NCBI GenBank assembly: GCA_019009955.1
Contig: JADPXZ010000007.1
Coordinates: forward strand, 800,001 to 864,000
DNA from: Riptortus pedestris
Lineage: Eukaryota > Arthropoda > Insecta > Hemiptera > Alydidae
DNA length: 64,000 bases
Reading direction: 5' to 3'
Position numbers and translations under genes: made by a program. The notes under the pieces are model-generated. The model saw only the letters and a list, made by a program, of their open reading frames with translations, was not told the origin of the DNA and did no database searches. Below, one piece after another: positions 48,901 through 61,929 of the stretch (positions within the stretch are counted from its first letter, which is position 1; each line of letters opens with the position of its first letter).

Positions 48901-51370
48901 GAGGCCTGAAATTTAAAATAGCGATATTTCGTTTCTCATTGGTTTCTCGGGCAAATTTTGCACAGGAGTAAAGATGTTTATCTTTGTTATATTTTAGAGC
49001 AACTTTTATAATATACACTTGTGGTCGTATAAGAAAGTTTAAACGATATATATACGCTAAAAACTAGAGCGGATTTTTTTGAAATTTCGATTTCAGCCGT
49101 CTTAGCCTCAAGTCCTTACATGTCAAACTTTTAAGATCGAGTTTGGAAATTTTTGGACGGAACCTCATTTTGGTGATCTTCTATGGGTAGGATCGATGGA
49201 CATTTGAAAGAAAACTTTTCGAAAATAACCTTATGGATTACGAGTTCAACGGCTCTGGATTTACGGTTATACGAGAGACTCTGCGGGCATTGATGACACA
49301 GCCCGGCGAAAGTAAGAGTACAGCCCGTGACCCGAGAGGTCGGCTCCTTTCTCCGGGGGTCATATTGTGTCTGAACTAGCTAGCCCCTTATGCAGTTTCA
49401 CCCTTGAAATGGCACCGTGGCTTATATGCACTTTCAAAGTGCATAGTGAAAGGCGGGTAGGCGAAAAGAAAAAATGAGCAAAATATCCTCCGTTTATTAT
49501 GAGTCTAGAGACGTAAAAATGTTATAGAACCCAATCTTGTTGAACTAATTGATGCTCTATAATTGATAGTTATATGCTCTTTTTTCTCTAACATAAATAT
49601 TAACCGAGATATTAAGCGTTTTTTTTCTTTTATAAAATGTTTGCACAAAGTTAATATCTCAGACCTAATTCAGTATTTTAGCTATTCATAAATTCCCAAA
49701 TATCTCCCGTTATGATGAGCCTGAGAGTAAAATGTTATAGAACCTAATCTTGTAGCACTATTGATGCTCTTACAATTGTTGTTATATGCACGTTTTTCTC
49801 ATATCCATAAATATTAACAGAGATGATTAGCGTTTTTCTTTAATAAAGTGTTGCACAAGGTCAGCATACTAAGAACACATTCTACTTTTACCTTTTGCGC
49901 TAAAAAAAATTCCAGAAATATCTCCGTTATTATGAGCCTGAGAGTAAAAATGTTATAGAACCAATCTTGTTTGAAAAAACTATTTGATGCTCCTACAATT
50001 GTTTGTTATATGGACACTTTTTTCATCTATCGTAAATATTAACCGAGATATTTGGGTTATTCTTTAAATAAAGGTTGCACAATGTTAGAAAATCTCAGGG
50101 CCAAACTTACTTGAGAAAAATTTTTTTTTTTTTTTATGTATAATGAGGTTCCATTTTGTTTTGTACAGTGAAAGTGTGGATTTGACCATCATCAATCATG
50201 GTTTTATGTACGCGGATGAAAGTTTGCTTAAAAGAAGCATCAATAGAAATGCTATTTGTCTTTCGTTGATGAGGACCCATAGGTTTTCTCTTAGGTTAGA
50301 TCCTTAGGAGAATAACCACGGCAACTAGTTTTCAAGCAAAAAATGACAATTAACGTTTTTTAATATTTGAGCTACGAAAAAAATGCATTAATAACAACAA
50401 TTGTAGAGCATTATAGTTCAACAAGATTGGTTCTATAACATTTTACTCTCAGACTCCAAAAATTAACGGAGATATTTGGAATAACAAAATATACCACAAC
50501 GTTTCTCATATGCAGAGATCCGTTAAGGGAATAAACTCGGTAATTATTTTACTCACACAAACGAAACAAAAATAACAATAACATTGCTTTAATATTTTGA
50601 GTTAGGACAAAAGTGCATATAACAACAATTTGTATAGCAACAATAGTTCAACAAGATTGGTTTCTATACAATTTATACCTCTCAGACTCATAAAAACGGA
50701 GATATTAGGAATTATTGTTCTCCTTAATGGAATTCTGCTATTAAATGTCCATTTGTTACATGCAGCAATCTTTCTATCGACCAAAGTGTTATCAAGTAGT
50801 TTTTATCAAATTTAGATTTTTTCGGTGTCTGCGTCGGAATATACCAAGGTCAGAGTTGGAACATTCCCTCGTTACTATAAAAAGAAAAGATTAAATCACG
50901 TCGATATTTTGCTAGACACGACTAGGAGAATGTTAAATAGAAGCAGATCGGCCTGTAATTATGTTGACAGCTATACAGCTACAATAGCCCACTCTACTAC
51001 CTTGAATAAAATCGATATCTCACAAGAAGAATAATCGAGTGTACGACACCACCAGGAACCATTCAAAGAAATATATCAATAGTTTCTAAGGCCTAATTTT
51101 CTGTTAAAGTGTTGCAAACGATCAGTACCTCAGATCTAATCTATTTTAGCTATTCGTAACAAAAATTCCAAATATCTCCGTTATTATGAGCCTGAGAGTA
51201 AAATGTTATAGAACCAATCTTGTTGAACTATTGATGCTCTACAATTGTTGTTATATGCACTTTTTCTCTATCGTAAATATTAACCAAGATATATCATACT
51301 TTCTTGCTTTGAAACCTGTTACTACCGAAAGAGCAAGTGACATTATGAAGGTCACGCGCATCAAACCGGT
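45210..51370. repeat. Segmental duplication, left copy (about 6 kb, largely noisy)
   Basis: Collinear with 51910-59260: the same order of M1 pairs, the CCGGCTGGGAAAGGATC region, the inverted-repeat arm, M2 tail, element H (46545-47195), M1 runs, CTCTGCGGGCATTGATGAC (49280) and AGAAGCAGATCGGCCTG (50940). From about 45990 to 50720 there are many single-base insertions relative to the right copy. The 203-bp unit is present once (50830-51030). Confidence 0.85.
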
Positions 51371-51409
51371 CCAATCGGAAGAAAGCTGACTCAAACCAAA
51401 AGTAACATC

Positions 51410-51905
51410 TCATTAATCCATTACTTCCTTATTCAACGGTTTTCGAAATTTTTCTTCAAATCTCCATCGATACTGTCCAGGAGATTATATATTTGACTTT
51501 CAACGCTCTAGCGGTGACAATTTTAGTTTGATCGTTACCAAACTCGATATTTAGTCGTTTTATGTAAAAAGAAAGATCAAGTTCGTTAACGGCTGAAATC
51601 TGACCACGAGGAAAAGAGGTTTAGAGGGAAAGAATTTTGAAAATTCCAAATATTTCCGTTATTATGCGTCGGATCGAAAAATAGTACGTAACCAATCTTA
51701 TTGCAAATTAAATTTCCTATAAATATTGTTATATACATTTATTCTCTATCTTGAATATTAGCCGAGATATTTGCATTTTTCAGTTTTCATCCTCGAGCAA
51801 AGCCCCACTCCTGCTCGTGTCACATAAACAATACTCTGTTATATAATAAACCGCATTATTCCAAGCTTAAATACCAAATATTGTTTCCTAAAGGTCTTTC
51901 TATAA
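51410..51905. repeat. M2-plus-tail element between the duplicates
   Basis: CCATCGATAC and AACGAACTTGATC phrases of the M2-associated repeat, then M2 (51645-51780) and its tail to 51885. Confidence 0.7.
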
Positions 51906-51909
51906 TTCC

Positions 51910-54900
51910 AAATATCTCCGTTATTATGAGCCTGAGAGTAAAATGTTATAGAACCAATCTTGTTGAACTATTGATGCTCTACAATTGTTGTTATATGCAC
52001 TTTTTCTCTATCGTAAATATTAACCGAGATATTAGCGTTTTTCATTAAAATAAGTAGTTTAAGGTGTTGCACAAGGTAACACTTTAAGGACTGTTGTTTC
52101 CAAAATTTCCAAATATCCTCCGTTATTATGAACCCTGAAAGTAAAATGTTATAGAACCAATCTTGTTGAACTATTGGAGCTCTAACAATTGTTGTTATAT
52201 GCACTTTTACTCTATCGCAAATAATAACTGGGATATTTACGGAAATAAATTGACGGTAATTACCTCAGAGAACAAACCTCGAAAGCAGAATATTATTAAG
52301 GCTGTTTGTGTTTGGCCACAATTATTTCTAGTAATTGTATTACAATGCGGGTCATATTCACTACGATTCCGTAACTAGTTACGTATTGAGTAACTTATTA
52401 GCATACCGGCTGGGAAAAAGGGATCTTCTTCCCCAAAAATGCAGACATGACACAATTCCAGAAGGGCCTTAAAACAAACCTCGGTTAGGTTAGTCACACG
52501 AAACTAACACATCCGCCTTAACCCAAAATGGTTAAGGCGAGAAAGTTGAATGAAAATTAGTGATTTTCAAATAATTCCTTTTCAAATGTCTCAGCTCGAA
52601 CAATAGATAAATCTGCATCCTGCTAAACACTCAACACCACCGCAGCAATATTACAGCGAATAAATACATTATGATAATGAGAAATATTTCTCAAAGGTCT
52701 CTCGAAAACAATATTTGGTATTTAAGCGTTGGAATAATGCGGTTTATTATATAACAGAGTATTGTTTATGCGACACGAGCAGGAGTGGGGCTTTGCTCGA
52801 GGATGAAAACTGAAAAATGCAAATATCTCGGCTAATATTCAAGATAGAGAATAAATGCATATAACAATATTTATAGTAAATTTAATTTGCAATAAGATTG
52901 GTTATGTACAATTTTTCGATCCGACGCATAATAACGGAGATATTTGAGACTTTCGAAAATCGCCTAACACATTTATTTTGTTATTTAGAGTAACTTTTGT
53001 TATATTCGCTTTTGCCGTATAACAAAGTATAAACGAGATATACACTCAAAAATTAAAGCCGAAGCCAACATTTGAACCGAACTTAACTATACGTAAATTA
53101 GCATTCTTCCACGATTATAAGCTATAATAAATTTTTTAGGTTCGAACGGGAGTGGCGGTTATAACGGAGGCCTGAATAAAAAATTCGCGATATTTCATTT
53201 TCTATTTGTTTTTAGGCAAACGTGCACCGTAACAAAAGTTATTTATTATTCAAGTGACGAAAGTAGATCATTTTCCAACTCGAGTGAAACGTTTAGCCAC
53301 ACGAGCGAAGCGAGTCTGGTAATTTGACGAGAGTTGTAAATTCTACTTTCGTCACGAGTGTAATATTAAATTTTTTCTGTAATCGTGTAATACATGATCA
53401 GATCTAAGCAGAATATGAACAAAATTAGGATGTTGTCAAAATTATGGTACGTTGTTGGTAGGTTATAAGCATCGTTGTTGGCAGGTTATAAGCATAGTTA
53501 TAAAACAACTAGTGATGATTGTCAAGTAGTGCAGTTATAAACAAGGAAGCTAATTATTATTATATTTAAATTTTAAAATATATCGATTATTTCCACCAAT
53601 AATTCATTCACATTTCAATTTATTTTGTTAAAATAAATTCTTACAATGTTAAGAAACATTTAAAAGCATTTGATTTCCAACTTCAAATTATTTTTTAATT
53701 TATACTTATTACTAATTAAGAAGGCAATTCACTTTCTTCACTTGTGAACAAAGTGATTACTTTCTTCACTCTATTGCAAAATGTTTCACTTTCTTCACTC
53801 ATTTCAGTTTAGTAATGTTACCATTATTCAACCATTACAGAAAAAAGTTGTTTTTTGTGTTATTAAAAGTAGCTTTTGTTTTAAACATAATATAATTAAA
53901 TTTAATATCCTAATCGCTTGAAATGTCGGGTCCGCTAGTGTATGTATATATATAATTTTGAATGGACCTCATTTTTATGAAGCAGATTTTTCGTTATCTC
54001 CCATGTAGGTACGATGGACATTTGAAAACAATTTTAATTTTTCGAAATCCCATCGCGAGTATAAGAATAGGAAGTACTCTCGCCCTAACTTCCTTTTCCT
54101 GAGTTGATATGTTCCTAAGTATGTCAGACCGCAACTCGACCGCAAATATTCCTACAAGCCGCAGAAAAGGCAATTCATATTTTTATCAGGCGTCCCTAAA
54201 AGCCCGTCACGCACGCGTCTGCGTGAACAAAGCAGATTTCCCACGCGCGAGCCACGTATTTGCGTTTATCCCGAACCGTAAAAGCCCGATATAAAATTTG
54301 CTATTCAGGCTTCAAACAAGCTCCTTCATAAAATAACTGCTTATTAGTTATTATTACATGAGCAGGAGTATCTCGGTTAATATTTACTCTAGAGAAAAAG
54401 TGCATATAACAACAATTGTAGAGCATCAATAGTTCAACAAGATTGGTTCTATAACATTTTACTCTCAGGCTCATAATAACGGAGATATTTGGAATTAAAC
54501 AAAATATACCAACATTTCTCACATGCGAGTCGTTAAGGGAATAACTCTGTAATTATTTTACTCACAAATAACAAAATAACAATAACTTGCTTAATATTTG
54601 AGCTACGACAGAAATGCATATAACAACAATTGTAGAGCATCAATAGTTCAACAAGATTGGTTCTATAACATTTTACTCTCAGGCTCATAATAACGGAGAT
54701 ATTTGGAATTTATGAATTGCTAAAACAGATTAGGTCTGAGATATTAACTTTGTGCAACATTTTATAAAAGAAAAACGCTAATATCTCGGTTAATATTTAC
54801 GATAGAGAAAAAGTGCATATAACAACAATTGTAGAGCATCAATAGTTCAACAAGATTGGTTCTATAACATTTTACTCTCAGACTCATAATAACGGAGATA

Positions 54901-57900
54901 TTTGGAATTAAACAAAATATACCAACATTTCTCACATGCGAGTCGTTAAGGGAATAACTCTGTAATTATTTTACTCACAAATAACAAAATAACAATAACT
55001 TGCTTAATATTTGAGCTACGACAGAAATGCATATAACAACAATTGTAGAGCATCAATAGTTCAACAAGATTGGTTCTATAACATTTTACTCTCAGGCTCA
55101 TAATAACGGAGATATTTGGAATTTATGAATAGCTAAAACAGATTAGGTCTGAGATATTAACTTTGTGCAACATTTTATAAAAGAAAAACGCTAATATCTC
55201 GGTTAATATTTATGATAGAGAAAAAGTGCATATAACAACAATTGTAGAGCATCAATAGTTCAACAAGATTGGTTCGGTTTATGAAACTTGGTATGTACAT
55301 TACTACTAATGAAACTTAAATTTAAGGCTATGTTAATATTCTCTGAGACGAACAGGAGTGGGGGTTATAAGGGAAGCCTGAAATTAAAAATAGCGATATT
55401 TCGTTTCTCATTGGTTTCTCGGCAAATATGCACAGGAGTAAAGTTGTTTATTTTGTTATTTAGAGCAACTTTTATAATATACACTTGTGTCGTATAAGAA
55501 AGTTTAAACGATATATACGCTAAAAACTAGAGCGGATTTTTTTGAAATTTCGATTTCAGCCGTCTTGGCCTCAAGTTTACATGTCAAACTTTTAGATCGA
55601 GTTTGGAAATTTTTGGACGGACCTCATTTTGGTGATCTTTTGGGTAGGATCGATGGACATTTGAAGAAACTTTTCGAAAATAGCCTTATGATTAAGAGTT
55701 CAACGGCTGATTTCGGTTATACGAGAGACTCTGCGGGCATTGATGACACAGCCCGAGAAAGTAAGAGTACACTCCGTGACCCGAGAGGTCGACTCCTTTC
55801 TCCGGGGTCATATTGTGTCTGAACTAGCTAGCCCCTTATGCAGTTTCACCCTTGAAATGCACCGTGGCTAATATGCACTTCAAAGTGCATAGTGAAAGGT
55901 GTGTAGAAAAAATGCAAAATATCTCCGTTATTATGAGTCTGAGAGTAAAATGTTATAGAACCAATCTTGTTGAACTATTGATGCTCTACAATTGTTGTTA
56001 TATGCACTTTTTCTCTATCATAAATATTAACAGAGATATTAGCGTTTTTCTTTAATAAAGTGTTGCACAAGGTCAGCATCTAAGACACATTGTATTTTAC
56101 CTTTTCGCTACAAAAATTCCAAATATCTCCGTTATTATGAGTCTGAGAGTAAAATGTTATAGAACCAATCTTGTTGAACTATTGATGCTCTACAATTGTT
56201 GTTATATGCACTTCTTCTCTATCGTAAATATTAGCCAAGATATTTGGGTTATTCTTTAAATAATGTTGCACAATGTTAGTATCTCAGGCCAAACTTACTT
56301 GAGAAAATTTATGTTAATGAGGTTCCATTTGTTTTGTACAGTGAAAGTGTGATTTGACCATCATCAATCATGGTTTTATGTACGCGGATGAAAGTTTGCT
56401 TAAGAAGCATCCTGTGAATGCTATTTGTCTTTCGTTGAATCTCATAGGTTTCTCTTAGGTTAGTCCTTAGGAGAATAACACGGCAACTAGTTTTCAGCAA
56501 AAATGACAATAACGTTTTTAATATTTGAGCTACGACAAAAATGCATATAACAACAATTGTAGGGCATCAATAGTTCAACAAGATTGGTTCTATAACATTT
56601 TACTCTCAGGCTCATAATAACGGAGATATTTGGAATAACAAAATATACCAACGTTTCTCATAGGCGAGTCGTTAAGGGAATAACTCGGTAATTATTTTAC
56701 TCACAAATAACAAAATAACAATAACTCGCTTAATATTTGAGTTAGGACAAAAGTGCATATAACAACAATTGTAGAGCATCAATAGTTCAACAAGATTGGT
56801 TCTATAACATTTTACTCTCAGGCTCATAATAACGGAGATATTTGGAATTATTGTTCCTTAAGGGAATTCTGCTATTAATGTCCATTTGTTATATTCAGCT
56901 ATCTTTCTATCGACCAATGTGTTATCACTAGCCGCGTTTATCATTGGATTTTTTCGGTGTTTGCGCGGAATATACCAAGGTCAGAGTTGGAACTTTCCTC
57001 CTTCTATAAAAGGAAAAGATAAAACACGTTGAGATTTAGCTAGACACAACTAGGAGAATGTTAAATAGAAGCAGATCGGCCTGTAATTATGTTGACAGCT
57101 ATACAGCTACAATAGTCCACTCTACTACCTAGTACACTTACATTAAAAAGTCCTTCGGCTGGCGCTAAATAGCACAATTTAGCAGATATACTCCAGTTGC
57201 ATCATATTAATGCCTGCGATCCGATATAAAACACGTCGAGATTTTGCTAGTCACAACTAGGAGAATGTATTAAATAGAAGCAGATCGGTCTGGTATTATG
57301 TTGACAGCTATACAGCTACAAAAGCCCACTCTACTACCTAGTACACTTAACTAAAAAGTCCTTCGGCTGGCTAAATAGCACAATTTAGCCGATATACTCC
57401 AGTTGCATCATATTAATGCCTGCGATCCGATATAAAACACGTCGAGATTTTGCTAGACACAACTAGGAGAATGTTAAATAGAAGCAGATCGGCCTGTAAT
57501 TATGTTGACAGCTATACAGCTACAATAGCCCACTCTACTACCTAGTACACTTACTAAAAAGTCCTTCGGCTGGCTAAATAGCACAATTTAGCCGATATAC
57601 TCCAGTTGCATCATATTAATGCCTGCGATCCGATATAAAACACGTCGAGATTTTGCTAGACACAACTAGGAGAATGTTAAATAGAAGCAGATCGGTCTGT
57701 AATTATGTTGACAGCTATACAGCTACAATAGCCCACTCTACTACCTAGTACACTTACTAAAAAGTCCTTCGGCTGGCTAAATAGCACAATTTAGCCGATA
57801 TACTCCAGTTGCATCATATTAATGCCTGCGATCCGATATAAAACACGTCGAGATTTTGCTAGACACAACTAGGAGAATGTTAAATAGAAGCAGATCGGCC

Positions 57901-59260
57901 TGTAATTATGTTGACAGCTATACAGCTACAATAGCCCACTCTACTACCTAGTACACTTACTAAAAAGTCCTTCGGCTGGCTAAATAGCACAATTTAGCCG
58001 ATATACTCCAGTTGCATCATATTAATGCCTGCGATCCGATATAAAACACGTCGAGATTTTGCTAGACACAACTAGGAGAATGTTAAATAGAAGCAGATCG
58101 GCCTGTAATTATGTTGACAGCTATACAGCTACAATAGCCCACTCTACTACCTAGTACACTTACTAAATAGTCCGTTGGCTGGCTAAATAGCACAATTTAA
58201 CCGAAATACTCCAGTTGCAAAATATTAATTCCTTCGATCCGATATAAAACACGTCGAGATTTTGCTGAGACACAACTAGGAGAATGTTAAATAGAAGCAG
58301 ATCGGCCTGTAATTATGTTGACAGCTATACAGCTACAATAGCCCACTCTACTACCTAGTACACTTACTAAAAAGTCCTTCGGCTGGCTAAATAGCACAAT
58401 TTAGTTAATGCCTGCGATCCGATATAAAACACGTCGAGATTTTGCTAGACACAACTAGGAGAATGTTAAATAGAAGCAGATCGGCCTGTAATTATGTTGA
58501 CAGCTATACAGCTACAATAGCCCACTCTACTACCTAGTACACTTACTAAAAAGTCCTTCGGCTGGCTAAATAGCACAATTTAGCCGATATACTCCAGTTG
58601 AATCGTATTAATGCCTGCGATCCGATATAAAACACGTCGAGATTTTGCTAGACACAACTAGGAGAATGTTAAATAGAAGCAGATCGGCCTGTAATTATGT
58701 TGACAGCTATACAGCTACAATAGCCCACTCTACTACCTAGTACACTTACTAAAAAGTCCTTCGGCTGGCTAAATAGCACAATTTAGCCGATATACTCCAG
58801 TTGCATCATATTAATGCCTGCGATCCGATATAAAACACGTCGAGATTTTGCTAGACACAACTAGGAGAATGTTAAATAGAAGCAGATCGGCCTGTAATTA
58901 TGTTGACAGCTATACAGCTACAATAGCCCACTCTACTACCTTGAATAAAATCGATATCTCGACTTAGAATAAGAATAATCGTGTGTACGACACCACCAGG
59001 AACCATTCAAAGAAATATATCAATAGTTTCTAAGGCCTAATTTTCTGTTAAAGTGTTGCAAACGTTCAGTATCTCAGACCTAATCTATTTTGGCTATTCA
59101 TAACAACAATTCCAAATATCTCCGTTATTATGAGCCTGAGAGTAAAATGTTATAGAACCAATCTTGTTGAACTATTGATGCTCTACAATTGTTGTTATAT
59201 GCACTTTTTCTCTAGAGTAAATATTAAACGAGATATTAGCGTTGTTTTACTAAAGTGTTT
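51910..59260. repeat. Segmental duplication, right copy (mostly clean)
   Basis: Second copy of 45210-51370. The noisy part here is 52070-52480, where the left copy (45350-45780) is clean, the opposite of the rest. It includes element H (53245-53850), M1 copies at about 54370, 54590, 54780, 55010, 55195, 55915, 56116, 56517 and 56725, and the expanded 203-bp array. Confidence 0.85.
57000..58945 (+). repeat. About 203-bp satellite, nine to ten copies
   Basis: The unit includes TAGGAGAATGTTAAATAGAA, ATGTTGACAGCTATACAGC and CCTTCGGCTGGCTAAATAG. Spacing is about 203 bp (e.g. 57668 to 57871). The left units vary more and the central ones are nearly identical. The last unit ends TACCTTGAATAAAATCGAT, exactly as the lone unit at 50830-51030 in the other duplicate does. 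Confidence 0.92.
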
Positions 59261-59304
59261 CAGAAAGTTAGTATCTCGGATCTAATTTATTTTGACTATT
59301 CTTG

Positions 59305-59440
59305 ACAAAAGTTTCAAATATCTCCATTATTATGAGCCTGAGAGTAAAATGTTATAGAACCAATCTTGTTGAACTATTGATGCTCTACAATTGTTGTTAT
59401 ATGCACTTTTTCTCTATCGTAAATATTAACCGATAAATTT
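59305..59440 (+). repeat. M1 module
   Basis: A forward copy about 195 bp after the one at 59110, with the usual spacer between them. Confidence 0.8.
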
Positions 59441-59449
59441 TCAGTTTTT

Positions 59450-59860
59450 CTTCAGCTTTCATTAAAACTCCCAATTCTACTCATAGCATTTGGAGAAATC
59501 TGCTTAGTTCACGCAACCCCTGCGTCAAATAATTCCTGAATGAGGAAGAGAGAGAGAGAGAATGACCCTGAGTGACCTGAACCAAAGTGTAAAGCGAGAG
59601 TTTTCACTAAACCTTGAACTTTAACCCTTTCGGCAGAGTCTTAAGTAATAATTCTTCCTTGAAACTTTCTCCAAGTTTAGTCGCATCAAATGAATGTAAG
59701 AAACCATCATTTGTATTATGACACAGCTGTTGGTAGTCGGTTCCATTCCCTCAACAAGATTGGTTCTCTAACACTCTAACATTTGAGATTTGTGTGTTAC
59801 GAATAGCTAAAATAGATTAGGTCTGAGATACTAACTTTGTGCAAAATTTTATAAAAGAAA
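59450..59860. other. Unassigned sequence with a CTTAGTTCACGCAACCCCTGC motif remnant
   Basis: At about 59494-59526 a copy of the GCAGATTTCCC/TTACGCAGCCCCTGCGT motif occurs. A short GAGAGA run follows at 59547. No gene was recognised. Confidence 0.5.
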
Positions 59861-59864
59861 AACG

Positions 59865-60400
59865 CAAATATCTCGGTTAATATTTATGATAGAGAAAACG
59901 TGTATATAACAACAATTGTAGAGCATCAATAGTTCAACAAGATTGGTTCTATAACATTTTACTCTCAGACTCATAATAACGGAGATATTTGGAATAACAA
60001 AATATACCAACATCTCTCATATGCGAGTCATTAAGGGAATAACTCGGTAATTACTTACTGACAAATAACAAAATACCAATATCTTGGTTAATATTCACGA
60101 TAGAGAAAAAGTGCATATAACAACAATTGTAGAGCATCAATAGTTCAACAAGATTGGTTCTATAACATTTTACTCTCAGGCTCATAATAACGGAGATATT
60201 TGGAATTTTCGTTAAGAATAGATTAGGTCTGAGATTCTAACCTTGTGCAACACTTTCAAAGTTAAACGCAAATATCTCGGCTAATATTCAAGATAGAGAA
60301 TAAATGTATATAACAATATTTATAGTAAATTTAATTTGCAATAAGATTGGTTATGCACAATTTTTCGATCCGACTTATAGTAACGGAGATATTTCAAGTC
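59865..60400 (-). repeat. Two M1 and one M2 module
   Basis: M1 at 59865-59995 and 60085-60210, then M2 at 60263-60400, all reverse. Confidence 0.8.
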
Positions 60401-60657
60401 CATCTAAATCCCCACAAACTAGGCCGTTTTCAGCCGTTAACGTATCCGTTCTCTTTACAAAAAACGATTAAATGCCGAGTTTCGTAACGATCAATAAATT
60501 CATAAGATATTTCAATTTGTAAATGGGCAAAATACGCACGGTCTGTTTAAGGAAGATGTTACTTCGGTGGAGTCAGCTTTCTTCCACCTGAACCGGTTTA
60601 ATCTCAATAATGTCACTTGCCCTTCAGTTGCACCAGGTTTCAATGCTCAACCTGATG

Positions 60658-60659
<2 letters not shown>

Positions 60660-60714
<55 letters not shown>

Positions 60715-60771
60715 ATACTAACAAAATGTTTAAATATAAAATTTTTTGGAGCTAAAACAAAAATGAGCTCC

Positions 60772-60834
<63 letters not shown>
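60660..60834. repeat. Two (TA)n runs flanking 65 bases
   Basis: TA runs at 60659-60711 and 60778-60832. The Ile/Tyr frames across them are artefacts. Confidence 0.9.
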
Positions 60835-60836
<2 letters not shown>

Positions 60837-61590
60837 GTAACCTCTGTCTGTACATTGAATTTTTTCGCGAAATTTCACTATAACTTTTCCTTTCATGTGT
60901 CATAGACACCATAACTGCATTTTGTTTCTTTCGTGTATGTTTGTTTGTTTGTTACTTTTTCACGCATAAACGGCTGAACCGAATTTTACGAAACATGGTA
61001 TGTATATTACTACTAACCCAACTTAGATTTTAGGCTATGTTAATATCCTCTGAGATGAACAGGAGTGGGGGTTATAAGGGAAGCCAGAAATTTAAAATAG
61101 CGATATTTCGTTTCCTATTGGTTTTTCGGCAAATATGAACATAACAAAAGTTGTTTATTCTGTTATTTAGAGTAATTTTGTCATATTCATCATTTCTTCA
61201 GGAACAATGTGTGGAGCAAGTAATTTGCGTAGAAATTTTAATATGTTCATCTAATTCATTCCAATTTGAACTATGAGGTACCTCACTTGGAAAAATTAAT
61301 TCAAATCTATGTTAATATTTTATCCTTAATAGCTGAAATCTATGCATAATGCACAGGAGACGGGAAATATGACAATATGCAGGACAGTGAAGTCTTACAT
61401 AAAAAATAAATTTTATTATTAACAAATGCCAACGACGGGTATTAACCCTAAACACTGGGACGGGTAAATGTCAAAATATTGTGCAAAGTAAAGCCTTGCC
61501 AAAAAAATACCATCACCATTCAGCCTCAAATCAATTCCCGGGCGAAGCCGGCTATCTCAGCTAGTATATATATATATATATATATTTGTC
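60835..61590 (-). mobile_element. Dispersed element tail, M3 and CACAGGAGACGGG element
   Basis: TCTGTCTGTACATTGA and (TTTG)n start, AACGGCTGAACCGAATTTT, M3 in reverse at about 61095-61185, then the CACAGGAGACGGG element to 61562 and a TA run to 61586. It mirrors the layout at 39690-40480. Confidence 0.65.
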
Positions 61591-61679
61591 TCTTTCGATA
61601 TTTAAACGTTTCATGTAAAAAGAAAGATCAAGTTCGTTAACGGCTGAAATTCGACAAGTGGGAGGGGAGAGTTTCAAAA

Positions 61680-61925
61680 ATTCCAAATATCTCCGTTATT
61701 ATGCGTCGGATCGAAAAATTGTACATAACCAATCTTATTGCAAATTAAATTTACTATAAATATTGTTATATACATTTATTCTCTATCTTGAATATTAGCC
61801 GAGATATTTGCATTTTTCAGTTTTCATCCTTGAGCAAAGCCCCACTCCTGCTCGTGTCGCATAAACAATACTCTGTTATATAATAAACCGCATTATTCCA
61901 AGCTTAAATACCAAATATTGTTTTC
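61680..61925 (+). repeat. M2 with tail
   Basis: A clean copy: forward M2 to about 61815, then the 110-bp tail. Confidence 0.85.
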
Positions 61926-61929
61926 AAGA

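Noticed and set aside
49280..49460. GC-richer conserved block (CTCTGCGGGCATTGATGAC...) as a possible structural RNA, also at 55725-55890
   Set aside because: Two copies are explained by the segmental duplication. I recognise no RNA family and no open frame of note.
15999..59440. Repeated peptide NISVIMSLRVKCYRTNLVEL... encoded in the M1 modules, with a similar one in M2
   Set aside because: The frame is open because the DNA is a gaplessly conserved repeat. M3 has a stop in the matching frame, flanks differ from copy to copy, and no copy extends beyond the module.
60567..60912. Ile/Tyr repeat frames
   Set aside because: Translations of (TA)n microsatellites.
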